From: Telluria aromaticivorans
GTDB taxonomy: Bacteria; Pseudomonadota; Gammaproteobacteria; Burkholderiales; Burkholderiaceae_D
Reading direction: 5' to 3'
DNA length: 64,000 bases
Assembly (NCBI RefSeq): GCF_013003915.1
Contig: NZ_JABAIV010000004.1
Coordinates: 1 to 64,000, forward strand
A model generated the notes under the pieces. It was not told the origin of the DNA. It searched no databases and saw only the letters and a list, made by a program, of their open reading frames with translations. The translations under genes were made by a program, and so were the position numbers. Shown here piece after piece: positions 47,956 through 56,889 of the stretch. Numbering within the stretch: position 1 is the stretch's first letter; the number at the start of each line of letters is the position of its first letter.

Positions 47956-48310
47956 TCGCAGAAGCGATGTGGTGATAACCATGTCAAGTAAATGTGACCT
48001 CATCTGGGAGATTTCATCAAAGGCGTTTGGTTGTAGGCAGCGCTAATAAATTAGCAACTTGCGCGACTTGCCCTTCACCTCGACCCCTGCCGTTAAGACT
48101 CTTCGTGATCGTCTAAGCCGGTTCGCTTCAAAGCCCCGTGAAGAACCTTTACGGAACTTCACGGGTTGGCGATGAGCGGATAATAAGGAATCCGGATGCT
48201 GGCGACCCATTCGGACACTAGTTCTGATTGCGGATCAACGTGCGTACGGCCACGATTTATTATGAAACATATGCGTCAAAAAAGGGGTTTGCTCGCCGTT
48301 TTCACGACTA
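47956..48310. other. Non-coding stretch with a perfect hairpin
   Basis: No gene seen. At 48135-48165 CCCGTGAAG and CTTCACGGG form a perfect nine-pair stem around a 13-base loop. It is not followed by a T-run, so it is not an obvious terminator. It could be a transposase site or a structured leader for the downstream gene. Confidence 0.45.
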
Positions 48311-48712
48311 ATGGGCTGGTTTGCCAAGCGTAGTGTATCAGGTGTGATTCTCAAGGGGCTGAATCTTCGATCAGTTAATTACGGCGGAGAGCCGTGCGGA
48401 TTGATTGTCGCCCTAGGAGCGCACTGCTATATGCTGCATGTACCGGCGCTGCAGCGGACACTCATCCTTTGGTTTAAGCCACGCGCTGGGCGCAGCAGTC
48501 CGTCGATTGAGGTGTTGCTGATCCGTGGTCTATGCGCCGTCGTTTCCGTAATCGTGCCACTTTCGGATGATGTCAACGTTTGGATTGGACGTATCACGGT
48601 TAGCCCAAAAGACCTTGCTCGGATAGCGGAGCGTCTACGACCGGACGACGCGCCACCGGAAGTGCCGCTGTGGTCGGATAATCGAGTGCGGCCCCAACCA
48701 ATGCATGATTAA
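48311..48712 (+). CDS. Hypothetical protein in the island
   Basis: A 133-residue frame starting MGWFAKRSVSGVILKGLN. It has mixed hydrophobic strands (GLIVALGAHCYMLHV, LLIRGLCAVVSVIVPL) and a charged C-terminal region (DLARIAERLRPDDAPPEV). No family is recognised, no signal peptide is evident and no good ribosome binding site is seen, so it may not be translated. A short frame right after it (about 48721-48807, ending NRRTPLN) may be the tail of a lost gene. Confidence 0.4.
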   Translation: MGWFAKRSVSGVILKGLNLRSVNYGGEPCGLIVALGAHCYMLHVPALQRTLILWFKPRAGRSSPSIEVLLIRGLCAVVSVIVPLSDDVNVWIGRITVSPKDLARIAERLRPDDAPPEVPLWSDNRVRPQPMHD

Positions 48713-48891
48713 CCTCGAAATGAAGCACGCCCTGGTCAGCTACCGATCGTTGGAGGAGAGCACGGAGCTCAACCTGCTGTCGAACCGGCGGACCCCGCTG
48801 AACTGAGCAATTTAGCGTTTCAAGCGGCTTGTTTCGGCGATACGAAACGAGGCCCGATGGCGCAGTTGCTCAAAAAACGCGCAATCTGAAT

Positions 48892-49007
48892 ATTCTCAAC
48901 TTATATGAGATTTTGCTGAATAATCTCATCTTATGTGAGATTTTTCATGCTAATTCTTTGATTCCGTCATTTCCTAATCTCAACTTGTGTGAGATCCAAC
49001 GCCGGCA
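48892..49007. repeat. Right iteron array (inverted)
   Basis: Three units inverted relative to the left array: about 48892-48912 (ATTCTCAACTTATATGAGAT), 48922-48942 (AATCTCATCTTATGTGAGAT) and 48976-48996 (AATCTCAACTTGTGTGAGAT), then CCAACGCCGGCA to 49007. The wide gap before the outermost unit mirrors the gap after the outermost unit of the left array. Confidence 0.85.
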
Positions 49008-49027
49008 CCGCGCCTCCCTTCAATGGA

Positions 49028-49807
49028 TCAGTCGAACTGGCTGAAATCCGGCTTGCGTTTCTGGAAGAAGGCGGTAAACGCTTCCTTCGCTTCCGGCGCC
49101 AGCAGCATGGCTGCGAAGCGTTCGTTCTCGGCTGCGATCGCAGCTTCGATGGCGTCGATGCGCGGACGCTTCATCAGCGCCTTGGTGGTGCGGATCGATG
49201 CGGCCGGCAGCGCCACCAGCTTGGCAGCCTGTTGTTCGGCGAACGCGCGCAGCTCGCTAGCCGGCAGCACGCGGGTGACCATGCCTATTTCGAGCGCTTC
49301 CTGGGCGCCGAAGGCTTCGCCCAGCAGCAGCTTCTCGGCGGCGCGTGCATAGCCCGCCGATTGCGTCACCAGCAGCGATGAGCCGAATTCCGGGCACAGG
49401 CCGAGCTGGGTGAAGGGCATCGAGAACTTGGCGTTGTCGGCCGCATAGACCAGGTCGCAGTGCATCAGCATCGTGGTGCCGATGCCGATGGCGGCGCCGG
49501 CGACTGCTGCGACGACCGGCTTGGTCGAGCCGTGCAGCGCGCGCATGAACTGGAAGACCGGGCGGGCTTCGGCCGGGACGCCCGGCACCGGGGCCGAGTT
49601 CTTCATGAAGTCGTCGAGGTCGTTACCGGCGGTGAAGATCTCCGGCTTGCCGGCGATGAGGATGGCGCGCACGGCGCTGTCTTGTTCGGCGTCGACGAGC
49701 GCATCGGCCATGGCCTGGTACATCACGCCGGTGATGGCGTTCTTGCGTTCGAGGCGGTTGAATTCGATGGTGAGCAGGCCGGCGGCCTTGGTGATCAGCA
49801 TGTCCAT
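49028..49807 (-). CDS. Enoyl-CoA hydratase/isomerase
   Basis: A 259-residue crotonase-fold enzyme that hydrates enoyl-CoA in beta-oxidation. Landmarks are ITGVMYQAMADALVDAEQ, IFTAGNDLDDFMKN (oxyanion), KPVVAAVAGAAIGIGTTMLMHCDLVYA, and FGSSLLVTQSAGYARAAEKLLLGE. The position of the second catalytic Glu carries CPEFGSSLL, so one catalytic acid is retained. It is the last gene of the beta-oxidation cluster, separated from the thiolase gene by a repeat, and its stop is 21 bases from the island's edge. Confidence 0.92.
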   Translation of the reverse strand: MDMLITKAAGLLTIEFNRLERKNAITGVMYQAMADALVDAEQDSAVRAILIAGKPEIFTAGNDLDDFMKNSAPVPGVPAEARPVFQFMRALHGSTKPVVAAVAGAAIGIGTTMLMHCDLVYAADNAKFSMPFTQLGLCPEFGSSLLVTQSAGYARAAEKLLLGEAFGAQEALEIGMVTRVLPASELRAFAEQQAAKLVALPAASIRTTKALMKRPRIDAIEAAIAAENERFAAMLLAPEAKEAFTAFFQKRKPDFSQFD

Positions 49808-49843
49808 ATTCAGGAGTCTCCCATTATTTTTTGACGTTGGATG

Positions 49844-49929
49844 ACCGCGTGGGCGGGAGACCCGCCCACCCTACGTGTCGCAATATGTCGACGTTGTAGG
49901 GTGGGCGGGTTCCCCGCCCACGCGGTGAT
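49844..49929. repeat. Two short copies of the dispersed repeat, inverted
   Basis: ACCGCGTGGGCGGGAGACCC...ACCCTACG (49844-49874) and GTAGGGTGGGCGGGTTCCCC...CGCGGTGAT (49896-49929) face each other across about 20 bases. Each is itself palindromic. They lie between the thiolase and hydratase genes and could form a large hairpin in the transcript. Confidence 0.85.
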
Positions 49930-49977
49930 ACGTGACGGCGGCATCAACGTACACGCCGATGCGGCCACCCTCTGGAT

Positions 49978-51174
49978 TTAAACGCGCTCGATAATCCCGG
50001 CCGCGCCCATACCTGCGCCGACGCACATCGTCACCATGCCGTACTTCAGGTTGTTGCGGCGCAGTGCGTGCACGACGGTCGCGGCGCGGATGGCACCGGT
50101 GGCGCCCAGCGGGTGGCCCAGCGCAATCGCGCCGCCCATCGGGTTGACCTTCGACGTATCCAGGCCCAGGTCGCGGATCACGGCCAGCGCTTGCGCGGCG
50201 AAGGCTTCGTTCAGCTCGATCCAGTCCAGCTGGTCCTGGGTGATGCCGGCAGCGGCCAGCGCCGCAGGGATCGCGACCTTCGGGCCGATGCCCATGATTT
50301 CCGGCGGCACGCCGCGCACGGCGAAGGACGAGAACTTGGCCAGCGGAGTCAGGTTGTGCTCGCGCAGGATCTTCTCGCTGACGACGATCAGCGCACCGGC
50401 GCCGTCCGACATCTGCGACGAGGTGGCGGCGGTGACCGAACCCTTGGCCGCGAACACCGGCTTGAGCTTGGCCATGCCTTCCATCGTCGCTTCGGCGCGC
50501 GGGCCTTCGTCCAGGTCCACGGTGCGGCGCTTCACGGTGATCTCGCCGGTCGCCAGGTTCGGCGTGCGGGTGATGATCTCGACCGGGGTGATCTCGTCCT
50601 TGAAATAGCCGGCCTGCTGGGCGGCGATGGCGCGGCGGTGCGATTCCAGGCCGAAGGCGTCCTGGTCTTCGCGCGAGATCTTCCACTGGTTGGCCACGTT
50701 TTCCGCGGTCAGGCCCATGCCGTAGGCCAGGCCCACGTTCTCGTCCTTGAAGGTGTCCATGTTGATCGACGGGTGGTGGCCCATCATCGGCACCATCGAC
50801 ATCGATTCGACGCCGCCGGCGATCATCACGTCGGCTTCGCCGACACGGATGCGGTCGGCCGCCATGGCCAGGGCGGTGATACCCGAAGCGCAGTAGCGGT
50901 TGACGGTGACGCCGCCCACGGTGTTCGGCAGGCCTGCCAGCACCACGGCGTTACGCGCCACGTTGAAGCCCTGCTCCGCTTCCGGGAACGAGCAGCCGAC
51001 GATGGCGTCGATGATCAGGGCCGGGTCGAGGTTCGGCACGGCGGCCATGGCGCCGCGGATCGCGTGCACCAGCAGGTCGTCCGGACGGGTTTTGTTGAAG
51101 AAGCCGCGCGGCGCCTTGCCGATCGGGGTGCGGGTGGCTGCGACGATGTATGCGTCTTGAAGTTGTTTGCTCAT
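49978..51174 (-). CDS. Acetyl-CoA C-acyltransferase (thiolase)
   Basis: A 398-residue thiolase that cleaves 3-ketoacyl-CoA. The acylated cysteine is in VNRYCASGITALAMAADRI. The catalytic base and second cysteine are in the C-terminal motifs NPMGGAIALGHPLGATGAIR and GMVTMCVGAGMGAAGI. The length and pairing with the multifunctional dehydrogenase upstream identify it as the beta-oxidation (FadA-like) enzyme rather than a PHB-specific one. Confidence 0.94.
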   Translation of the reverse strand: MSKQLQDAYIVAATRTPIGKAPRGFFNKTRPDDLLVHAIRGAMAAVPNLDPALIIDAIVGCSFPEAEQGFNVARNAVVLAGLPNTVGGVTVNRYCASGITALAMAADRIRVGEADVMIAGGVESMSMVPMMGHHPSINMDTFKDENVGLAYGMGLTAENVANQWKISREDQDAFGLESHRRAIAAQQAGYFKDEITPVEIITRTPNLATGEITVKRRTVDLDEGPRAEATMEGMAKLKPVFAAKGSVTAATSSQMSDGAGALIVVSEKILREHNLTPLAKFSSFAVRGVPPEIMGIGPKVAIPAALAAAGITQDQLDWIELNEAFAAQALAVIRDLGLDTSKVNPMGGAIALGHPLGATGAIRAATVVHALRRNNLKYGMVTMCVGAGMGAAGIIERV

Positions 51175-51226
51175 GTCAGTAATCCTGTTCTGTTCGCGCT
51201 CAGTGGCCTGATTAGTTACGGACTGC

Positions 51227-53623
51227 TCAGTTGCGTACCGGTTTCCCGGTTTGCATCATGCCCATGATCCGTTCCTGGGTTTTCGGGTTGGCCAGCAGCT
51301 CGATGAAGGCCTTGCGCTCCATGTCGAGCAGCCACTGCTCCGACACCACGCTGCCCTGGTCGACGTCACCGCCGGTCACGATCTCGGCGATCATGTCGCC
51401 CAGCTTGTAATCGTGGGCCGAGATGAAGCCGCCGTCGCGCATGTTGACCAGCTGGCCGCGGATCGTCGCCCAGCCATAGCGGCCGGTGACGGTCACTGGC
51501 CGGCGCGCCGGGGCGCGGTAGCCGGCGTCGAACATGGCGCGCGCGGTAGTCTTCGCCACGTGCAGCAACTCGTACGGGTTGAAGACGATGACGTCGTCGT
51601 CCTTCAGGTAGCCCATGGCCTTCGCTTCCAGGGCCGATTTCGACACTTGCGCGGTGGCCGCGTTGGTAAAGCCGGTCTTCAGGAATTGCAGGATGTCGTT
51701 GCCCTTGGCTTCCGTGAAGGCGCGCACTGCGGCTTCTTTCAAGCCGCCGCCGGCCGGCACCAGGCCGACGCCGACTTCAACGAGACCAATGTACGACTCG
51801 ATCGAGGCCACGCGCTTGGAAGCGTGCAGCATCATCTCGCAGCCGCCGCCCAGTGCCAGGCCAGCCACGGCGGCGACGACCGGGATGTTCGAGTACTTCA
51901 TCTGCATGAAGACGTTCTGCAGGTCGCGAACCATCGGGTCCATTGCCTTGGCGCCGCCCATCATGAAGGCGGGCATGGCCGACTGCAGGTCGGCGCCGGC
52001 CGAGAACGCGCCGCCTTCGGCCGCATCGGTATTCCAGATCACCAGGCCCTTGTAGCCTTTTTCGGCTTCCGCCATGCCGCGCTGCAGGCCTTTCACGACA
52101 CCTTCGCCGATGACGTGCATCTTGGTCTTGAGCGAGATGACCAGCACTTCGTCGTCCGCATGCCAGAGGCGCACGGATTCGTCTTCGAAGACGGTAGTGC
52201 CCGAGGTTTTAGGATCGACAGTCGTCGAACCCAGCACCGGCGCGCGGAACTGCTGGCGCTGGTACACCGGCAGGTCGGACGCAGGCACGTAGGCGTTCTT
52301 CGATGCCGAGTACGAACCGTCGGCGGTGTGCACGCCTTTTTCAGCGACCTGGCCTTCGAACACCCAGGCCGGCAGCGGTGCATTGGTCAGCGCATGGCCA
52401 GCGTCGATGTCTTCTTTCACCCACTGGGCGATCTGGGTCCAGCCTGCAGCTTGCCAGGTTTCGAACGGGCCGACGCTCCAGCCGAAGCCCCAGCGCATCG
52501 CGAAGTCGACGTCGCGCGCGTTGTCGGCGATGGTGTCGAGGTGGACGGCGATGTAGTGGAAGGCGTCGCGGAAGATCGCCCACAGGAACTGCGCCTGCGG
52601 GTTGGTCGATTCGCGCATGGCCTTGAACTTCTTGACCGGGTCTTTCTCTTTCAGGATGCGGGCAACGATGTCGGCTGCCTTGGCGCCGCCTGCGACGTAT
52701 TCGCCGGTGGCGAAGTCGAGGCGCTGGATTTCCTTGCCGACCTTCTTGTAGAAGCCGCCGCCGGATTTCTGGCCCAGGGCGCCCTTCTCGATCAGCTTCG
52801 CCAGCACCTCAGGCGTCTTGTACAGGCTGAAGAACGGGTCGTCCTGCAGGGTGTCCTGCATGGTCTTGATCACATGGCCCATGGTATCCAGGCCCACGAC
52901 GTCGGCGGTGCGGAAGGTGCCCGACTTGGCGCGGCCCAGCTTGGCGCCGGTCAGGTCGTCGACCACGTCCACCGACAGGCCGAATTTCTCGGCTTCGTGG
53001 ATGGTGGCCAGCATGCCGAAGATGCCGACGCGGTTGGCGATGAAGTTCGGGGTGTCCTTGGCGCGCACGACACCCTTGCCCAGGGTCGAGGTCAGGAAGG
53101 TTTCCAGCTGGTCGAGGATTTCCGGACGGGTCGAGGTGGTCGGGATCAGTTCCACCAGGTGCATGTAGCGTGGTGGGTTGAAGAAGTGCACGCCGCAGAA
53201 GCGCGCCTTCAGTTCTTCACCGAAGCCTTCGGCCAGTTTGTTGATCGACAGGCCCGAGGTGTTCGACGCGAAGATCGCGTTCGGCGCGATATGCGGGGCG
53301 ACCTTCTGGTACAGGTCGTGCTTCCAGTCCATGCGCTCGGCGATGGCTTCGATGATCAGGTCGCACCCAAGCAGCACGTCGAGGTTGTCCTCGTAGTTGG
53401 CCACTTCGATCAGGGCCGCGTCGTCCTTGTTGCCCAGCGGGGCCGGCGACAGCTTTTTCAGGTTCTCGATGGCGCGCAGGACGATGCCGTTCTTCGGGCC
53501 TTCCTTGGCAGGCAGGTCGAACAGCACGACCGGCACTTTGGCGTTCACGCAGTGCGCAGCGATCTGCGCGCCCATCACGCCGGCGCCCAGCACGGCGACT
53601 TTCTTGACGATGAAATTGGACAT
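51227..53623 (-). CDS. 3-hydroxyacyl-CoA dehydrogenase/enoyl-CoA hydratase
   Basis: A 798-residue multifunctional enzyme. The N-terminal NAD domain shows VLGAGVMGAQIAAHCVNAKV (residues 10-29) and the substrate motif CGVHFFNPPRYMHLVELIP. The dehydrogenase C-terminal domains follow to about residue 430. A crotonase-type hydratase domain is at about 480-680 (GGAFSAGADLQSAM, VAGLALGGGCEMMLHASK). This order, dehydrogenase first, is that of FadN-type proteins, opposite to E. coli FadB. It lies between the acyl-CoA dehydrogenase and thiolase genes. Confidence 0.93.
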   Translation of the reverse strand: MSNFIVKKVAVLGAGVMGAQIAAHCVNAKVPVVLFDLPAKEGPKNGIVLRAIENLKKLSPAPLGNKDDAALIEVANYEDNLDVLLGCDLIIEAIAERMDWKHDLYQKVAPHIAPNAIFASNTSGLSINKLAEGFGEELKARFCGVHFFNPPRYMHLVELIPTTSTRPEILDQLETFLTSTLGKGVVRAKDTPNFIANRVGIFGMLATIHEAEKFGLSVDVVDDLTGAKLGRAKSGTFRTADVVGLDTMGHVIKTMQDTLQDDPFFSLYKTPEVLAKLIEKGALGQKSGGGFYKKVGKEIQRLDFATGEYVAGGAKAADIVARILKEKDPVKKFKAMRESTNPQAQFLWAIFRDAFHYIAVHLDTIADNARDVDFAMRWGFGWSVGPFETWQAAGWTQIAQWVKEDIDAGHALTNAPLPAWVFEGQVAEKGVHTADGSYSASKNAYVPASDLPVYQRQQFRAPVLGSTTVDPKTSGTTVFEDESVRLWHADDEVLVISLKTKMHVIGEGVVKGLQRGMAEAEKGYKGLVIWNTDAAEGGAFSAGADLQSAMPAFMMGGAKAMDPMVRDLQNVFMQMKYSNIPVVAAVAGLALGGGCEMMLHASKRVASIESYIGLVEVGVGLVPAGGGLKEAAVRAFTEAKGNDILQFLKTGFTNAATAQVSKSALEAKAMGYLKDDDVIVFNPYELLHVAKTTARAMFDAGYRAPARRPVTVTGRYGWATIRGQLVNMRDGGFISAHDYKLGDMIAEIVTGGDVDQGSVVSEQWLLDMERKAFIELLANPKTQERIMGMMQTGKPVRN

Positions 53624-53653
53624 GTAATTATTCCTAAGAGTTAGCGTGATGGG

Positions 53654-55444
53654 TTAGAACAGGTCTGCGTCCAGCGCCAGCAGATTGGCCGAACCCGAAC
53701 GGGCCTGGCGGATCAGCATCGCGGTTTCCGGGTACAGGCGGGCGAAGTAGAAGCGCGCGGTGTGCAGCTTGGCGACGTAGAATTTGTCGTCCGAATCCTG
53801 CTTGGCCAGCGCGATCTTCGCCATCTGCGCGAAGAAGTAGCTGAACACCAGGTGGCCGACCACGCGCAGGTAAGGCACGGCGGCCGCGCCGACTTCGTCC
53901 GGGTTCTGGAAGGCCTTCATGCCGATTTCCATGGTCAGCTTGGTGACTTTTTCGCCGAGCTCGCCCAGCGGGGTCACGAATTCCGACATCGACTCGTCCA
54001 GGCCATTCTCTTCCACGAACGCCTTGATCTTCTCGCCAAAAGCGCGCAGCTTGGTGCCGTTGTCCATCAGGATCTTCCGGCCCAGCAGGTCGAGCGACTG
54101 GATGGTGTTGGTGCCTTCGTAGATCATGTTGATGCGGGCGTCGCGCACGTACTGCTCCATGCCCCACTCGCTGATGTAGCCGTGGCCGCCATAGACCTGC
54201 ATCGCTTCCGAGGTCGCGATCCAGCCGTTGTCGGTGATGAAGGCCTTGACGATCGGGGTCAGCAGCGCTACTTCGCCGGCGGCTTCCTTGCGCACCGCTT
54301 CGTCCGGGTGGTTCAGCTCACGGTCGATCTGCAGCGCGATGTACGAGGTCAGCGCACGCGCGCCTTCGGCGAAGGCTTTCGCGGTCAGCAGCATGCGGCG
54401 CACGTCCGGGTGCACGATGATCGGGTCGGCCGGCTTGTCCAGCGCCTTCGGGCCCGACAGGCTGCGCATCTGGATGCGGTCTTTGGCGTACACCAGCGCG
54501 TTCTGGTAAGCCACTTCGGTCAGGCCCAGCGACTGCATGCCGACGCCCAGGCGGGCGGCGTTCATGAACACGAACATCGCCTGCAGGCCCTTGTGCGGCT
54601 GGCCGATCAGGGTGCCGACTGCGCTGTCCAGGTTCATCTGGCAGGTCGAGTTGCCGTGGATGCCCATCTTTTCTTCGATGGCGCCGCAGGCGATGCCGTT
54701 ACGCTCGCCCAGCGAGCCGTCGGCGTTCACGTTGAACTTCGGTACCAGGAACAGCGAGATGCCCTTCGAGCCTTCCGGTGCGTCCGGCAGGCGTGCCAGC
54801 ACCAGGTGGACGATGTTCTCGGACATGTCGTGCTCGCCGGCCGAGATGAAGATCTTCGAGCCAGAAATCTTGTAGCTGCCGTCGCTTTGGGGCTCGGCCT
54901 TCGAGCGCAGCAAGCCCAGGTCGGTGCCGCAATGCGCTTCGGTCAGGCACATGGTGCCGGTCCACTCGCCCGAGACCAGCTTCGGCAGGAACAGCTTCTT
55001 CTGCTCGTCGGTGCCGTGTTCTTTCAGGCATTCGTAGGCGCCGTGCGAGAGGCCCGGGTACATGGTCCATGCCTGGTTCGACGAGTTCAACATCTCGTAG
55101 AACGAGTTGTTGAGGGACACCGGCAGGCCCTGGCCGCCGTATTCCGGATCGCATGCCAGCGCAGCCCAGCCGCCTTCGACATACTGTTTATACGCTTCCT
55201 TGAAACCCTTCGGCGTGGTGACGGCCTTGGTGGCGGTGTCGAAATGGCAGCCTTCGCGGTCGCCCGAGTGGTTCAGCGGGAACAGGACTTCCTGCGTGAA
55301 CTTCGCACCTTCTTCCAGTACCTGGTTGATGATGTCGGCGTCGATTTCCTGGTAGGCAGGCAGGTTCTTGAACTCTTCGCTGACGTTGAGGAATTCGTGC
55401 AGAACGAACTGCATATCCCGGATTGGCGCGACGTACTGACCCAT
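53654..55444 (-). CDS. Acyl-CoA dehydrogenase
   Basis: A 596-residue flavoenzyme for the first step of beta-oxidation. It begins with the short N-terminal extension typical of this subgroup (MGQYVAPIRDMQFVLHEFLN). FAD/acyl-CoA signatures are WTGTMCLTEAHCGTDLGLLR and KIFISAGEHDM. The catalytic glutamate is in NMIYEGTNTIQSLDLLGR. A C-terminal acyl-CoA dehydrogenase extension follows. Its gene leads the beta-oxidation operon, 55 bases after the tetR stop on the same strand. Confidence 0.94.
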   Translation of the reverse strand: MGQYVAPIRDMQFVLHEFLNVSEEFKNLPAYQEIDADIINQVLEEGAKFTQEVLFPLNHSGDREGCHFDTATKAVTTPKGFKEAYKQYVEGGWAALACDPEYGGQGLPVSLNNSFYEMLNSSNQAWTMYPGLSHGAYECLKEHGTDEQKKLFLPKLVSGEWTGTMCLTEAHCGTDLGLLRSKAEPQSDGSYKISGSKIFISAGEHDMSENIVHLVLARLPDAPEGSKGISLFLVPKFNVNADGSLGERNGIACGAIEEKMGIHGNSTCQMNLDSAVGTLIGQPHKGLQAMFVFMNAARLGVGMQSLGLTEVAYQNALVYAKDRIQMRSLSGPKALDKPADPIIVHPDVRRMLLTAKAFAEGARALTSYIALQIDRELNHPDEAVRKEAAGEVALLTPIVKAFITDNGWIATSEAMQVYGGHGYISEWGMEQYVRDARINMIYEGTNTIQSLDLLGRKILMDNGTKLRAFGEKIKAFVEENGLDESMSEFVTPLGELGEKVTKLTMEIGMKAFQNPDEVGAAAVPYLRVVGHLVFSYFFAQMAKIALAKQDSDDKFYVAKLHTARFYFARLYPETAMLIRQARSGSANLLALDADLF

Positions 55445-55499
55445 GGTTTTCTCCTGAACGAAGGTGATGTGTGTTGTGACTTCCGGCGTAACGAAAGCG

Positions 55500-56129
55500 T
55501 TACTGCACCGGGCTGCCTTGCGGCGAAAGGGATGGCAAATTCGGATTACGGTAATTCTCGATCAGCCGCTCGAAACCGCGGCGTGCGCGCTCGACCGAGC
55601 CGGGCATGCGCAGGAAGCGGGCGTCGTGGTGCAGGGCCAGGATCAGCCCATAAATTTCATACACCAGCTGTTCGGCATCGGTATCGGGACGCAGGTCGCC
55701 CGCCTCGATGGCCTGGCGTGCGCTGCGCTGCAATGCGCCCTGCCATGCCTGCACCATCGACACCAGCTCTTCGCGGATCGGACCCGGGCGGTCGTCGTAC
55801 TCGACGGCGCCGCTGATATAAATGCAGCCGGACGCGATCTCGACCGACACGCGCTTGAGCCAGCGGTCGAACATCGACTCCAGGCGCGGCAGGCCGCGCG
55901 GCTCGCGCACGCTCGGGTAGAACACTTCCTGCTCGAAGCGGTGGTGGTAGAGCTTGACGACTTCGAGCTGCAAGTCTTCGCGCGAACCGAAATGCGCGAA
56001 CACGCCGGATTTGCTCATGTTCATCCGGTCGGCCAGCAGGCCGATAGTCAGGCCTTCCAGTCCGTCGCGGCTGGACAGCTCGAGCGCCACGTCGAGAATT
56101 GCCGCTCGCGTGAGTTCGCCCTTGCGCAT
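55500..56129 (-). CDS. TetR family regulator of the beta-oxidation cluster
   Basis: A 209-residue regulator starting MRKGELTRAAILDVALELSS. The TetR helix-turn-helix is LTIGLLADRMNMSKSGVFAHFGSREDLQLEVV (residues about 25-57, in two halves). The larger C-terminal domain has a hydrophobic pocket suited to an acyl-CoA effector, though this is inferred from context. It is transcribed towards the acyl-CoA dehydrogenase gene and probably represses the cluster in the absence of fatty acids. Confidence 0.9.
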   Translation of the reverse strand: MRKGELTRAAILDVALELSSRDGLEGLTIGLLADRMNMSKSGVFAHFGSREDLQLEVVKLYHHRFEQEVFYPSVREPRGLPRLESMFDRWLKRVSVEIASGCIYISGAVEYDDRPGPIREELVSMVQAWQGALQRSARQAIEAGDLRPDTDAEQLVYEIYGLILALHHDARFLRMPGSVERARRGFERLIENYRNPNLPSLSPQGSPVQ

Positions 56130-56362
56130 GAATTTTGCTGAAGTAGTGATAACGGCCCCTGAATCGAAAAAATCCGAACGCTCGTACTATTATCTACCAG
56201 GCTTGAAATGTCAAACGGGAACTTAGAGGCGAAGTTCTATTGATGCAAGACAACGGCAGGTGGAGAAACCGCCTGCAGGACGTTCCCGGCCGGATGCAGC
56301 CGGGACAACGTTGTCGCAGATGTAAAGGTACCGCATTTTTGGACGGTCGTGCGGTGATTTTC

Positions 56363-56471
56363 GTAGGGTGGGCGGGTTCTCCCGCCCACGCGGTGATCGG
56401 TAGGATAAGAATAGCCGCGCGGGCGGCACTACCACGGTTTGAACGCGTGGGCAGAATCTGCCCACCCTACG
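56363..56471. repeat. Dispersed palindromic repeat, full-length copy
   Basis: GTAGGGTGGGCGGGTTCTCC at the left and CTGCCCACCCTACGG at the right, with GCGGTGATCGGTAG, GCCGCGCGGGCGGCACTACC and TTTGAACGCGTGGGC between. The order of blocks equals that of the 16 kb and 62.8 kb copies. It sits between tetR and the S4 RNA-binding gene. Confidence 0.85.
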
Positions 56472-56485
56472 GTGTAGCGATATTC

Positions 56486-56866
56486 TTATGAACCGGCTTT
56501 TTCGATCGCCCGGCGGTCGCGCTTGGTCGGCCGCCCCTTGATCTCCAGGCTCGGCTCCGGGAACAGCCTGCGCGCGGTTTTATCGTTCTCGCGCTTAGTC
56601 GTGCTCTCGTCGGTCTCGAAATACAGCTCGCGCGCCACCGGCGCCGGGCCGCGCTTGTCCGAGATGGCGGCGACGATCACTTCCCAGCGGTCGGAGCCGT
56701 TGTCGATGGTCAGCTTGTCGTTGAGCTTCACGTTGCGCGCCGGCTTGACCGGTTCGCCGTCGATGCGCACGCGGCCGCGGTCGATCGCATCGGTCGCCAT
56801 CGAGCGCGTCTTGAAAAAGCGCGCCGCCCACAGCCATTTGTCGAGTCGTACGTTGTTGTCTTCCAT
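56486..56866 (-). CDS. hslR: S4 domain RNA-binding protein (Hsp15-like)
   Basis: A 126-residue basic protein from MEDNNVRLDKWLWAARF. The S4 domain reads VRLDKWLWAARFFKTRSMAT and VRIDGEPVKPARNVKLNDKL. A basic C-terminal tail follows (IKGRPTKRDRRAIEK). Hsp15 binds stalled 50S subunits carrying nascent chains and is heat-induced. The assignment is from family resemblance. A start at 56881 would add five residues. It is 23 bases downstream of clsB on the same strand. Confidence 0.88.
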   Translation of the reverse strand: MEDNNVRLDKWLWAARFFKTRSMATDAIDRGRVRIDGEPVKPARNVKLNDKLTIDNGSDRWEVIVAAISDKRGPAPVARELYFETDESTTKRENDKTARRLFPEPSLEIKGRPTKRDRRAIEKAGS

Positions 56867-56889
56867 AAGTAATCCTGTCATTCGTCCCG

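Larger units (their letters stand above)
45907..49007. mobile_element. Putative mobile element bounded by inverted iteron arrays
   Basis: A 3.1-kb, AT-richer island. The left end reads TGCCGGCCGTTGG and the right end, on the other strand, TGCCGGCGTTGG. Each is followed by a ~20-bp unit (TCTCACATAAGNTGAGAT), a spacer of about 35 bases, and then further units. Arrays of transposase-binding sites at both ends are known from Mu/Tn7/IS21-like elements. No complete transposase is inside. No clear target-site duplication is visible, so the exact ends are provisional. Confidence 0.6.

Noticed and set aside
48721-48807. Short frame ending NRRTPLN before the right array, as a transposase C-terminus.
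   Set aside because: At 28 residues it matches no transposase family I can name. It is kept only as a possible remnant in the neighbouring entry.
51251-53644. A long open frame antisense to the hydroxyacyl-CoA dehydrogenase gene, and similar long antisense frames elsewhere (e.g. opposite the SMC, patatin and aspS genes).
   Set aside because: They are His/Arg/Gln/Ala-rich mirror frames expected from high-GC codon bias, and lack recognisable motifs or ribosome binding sites.
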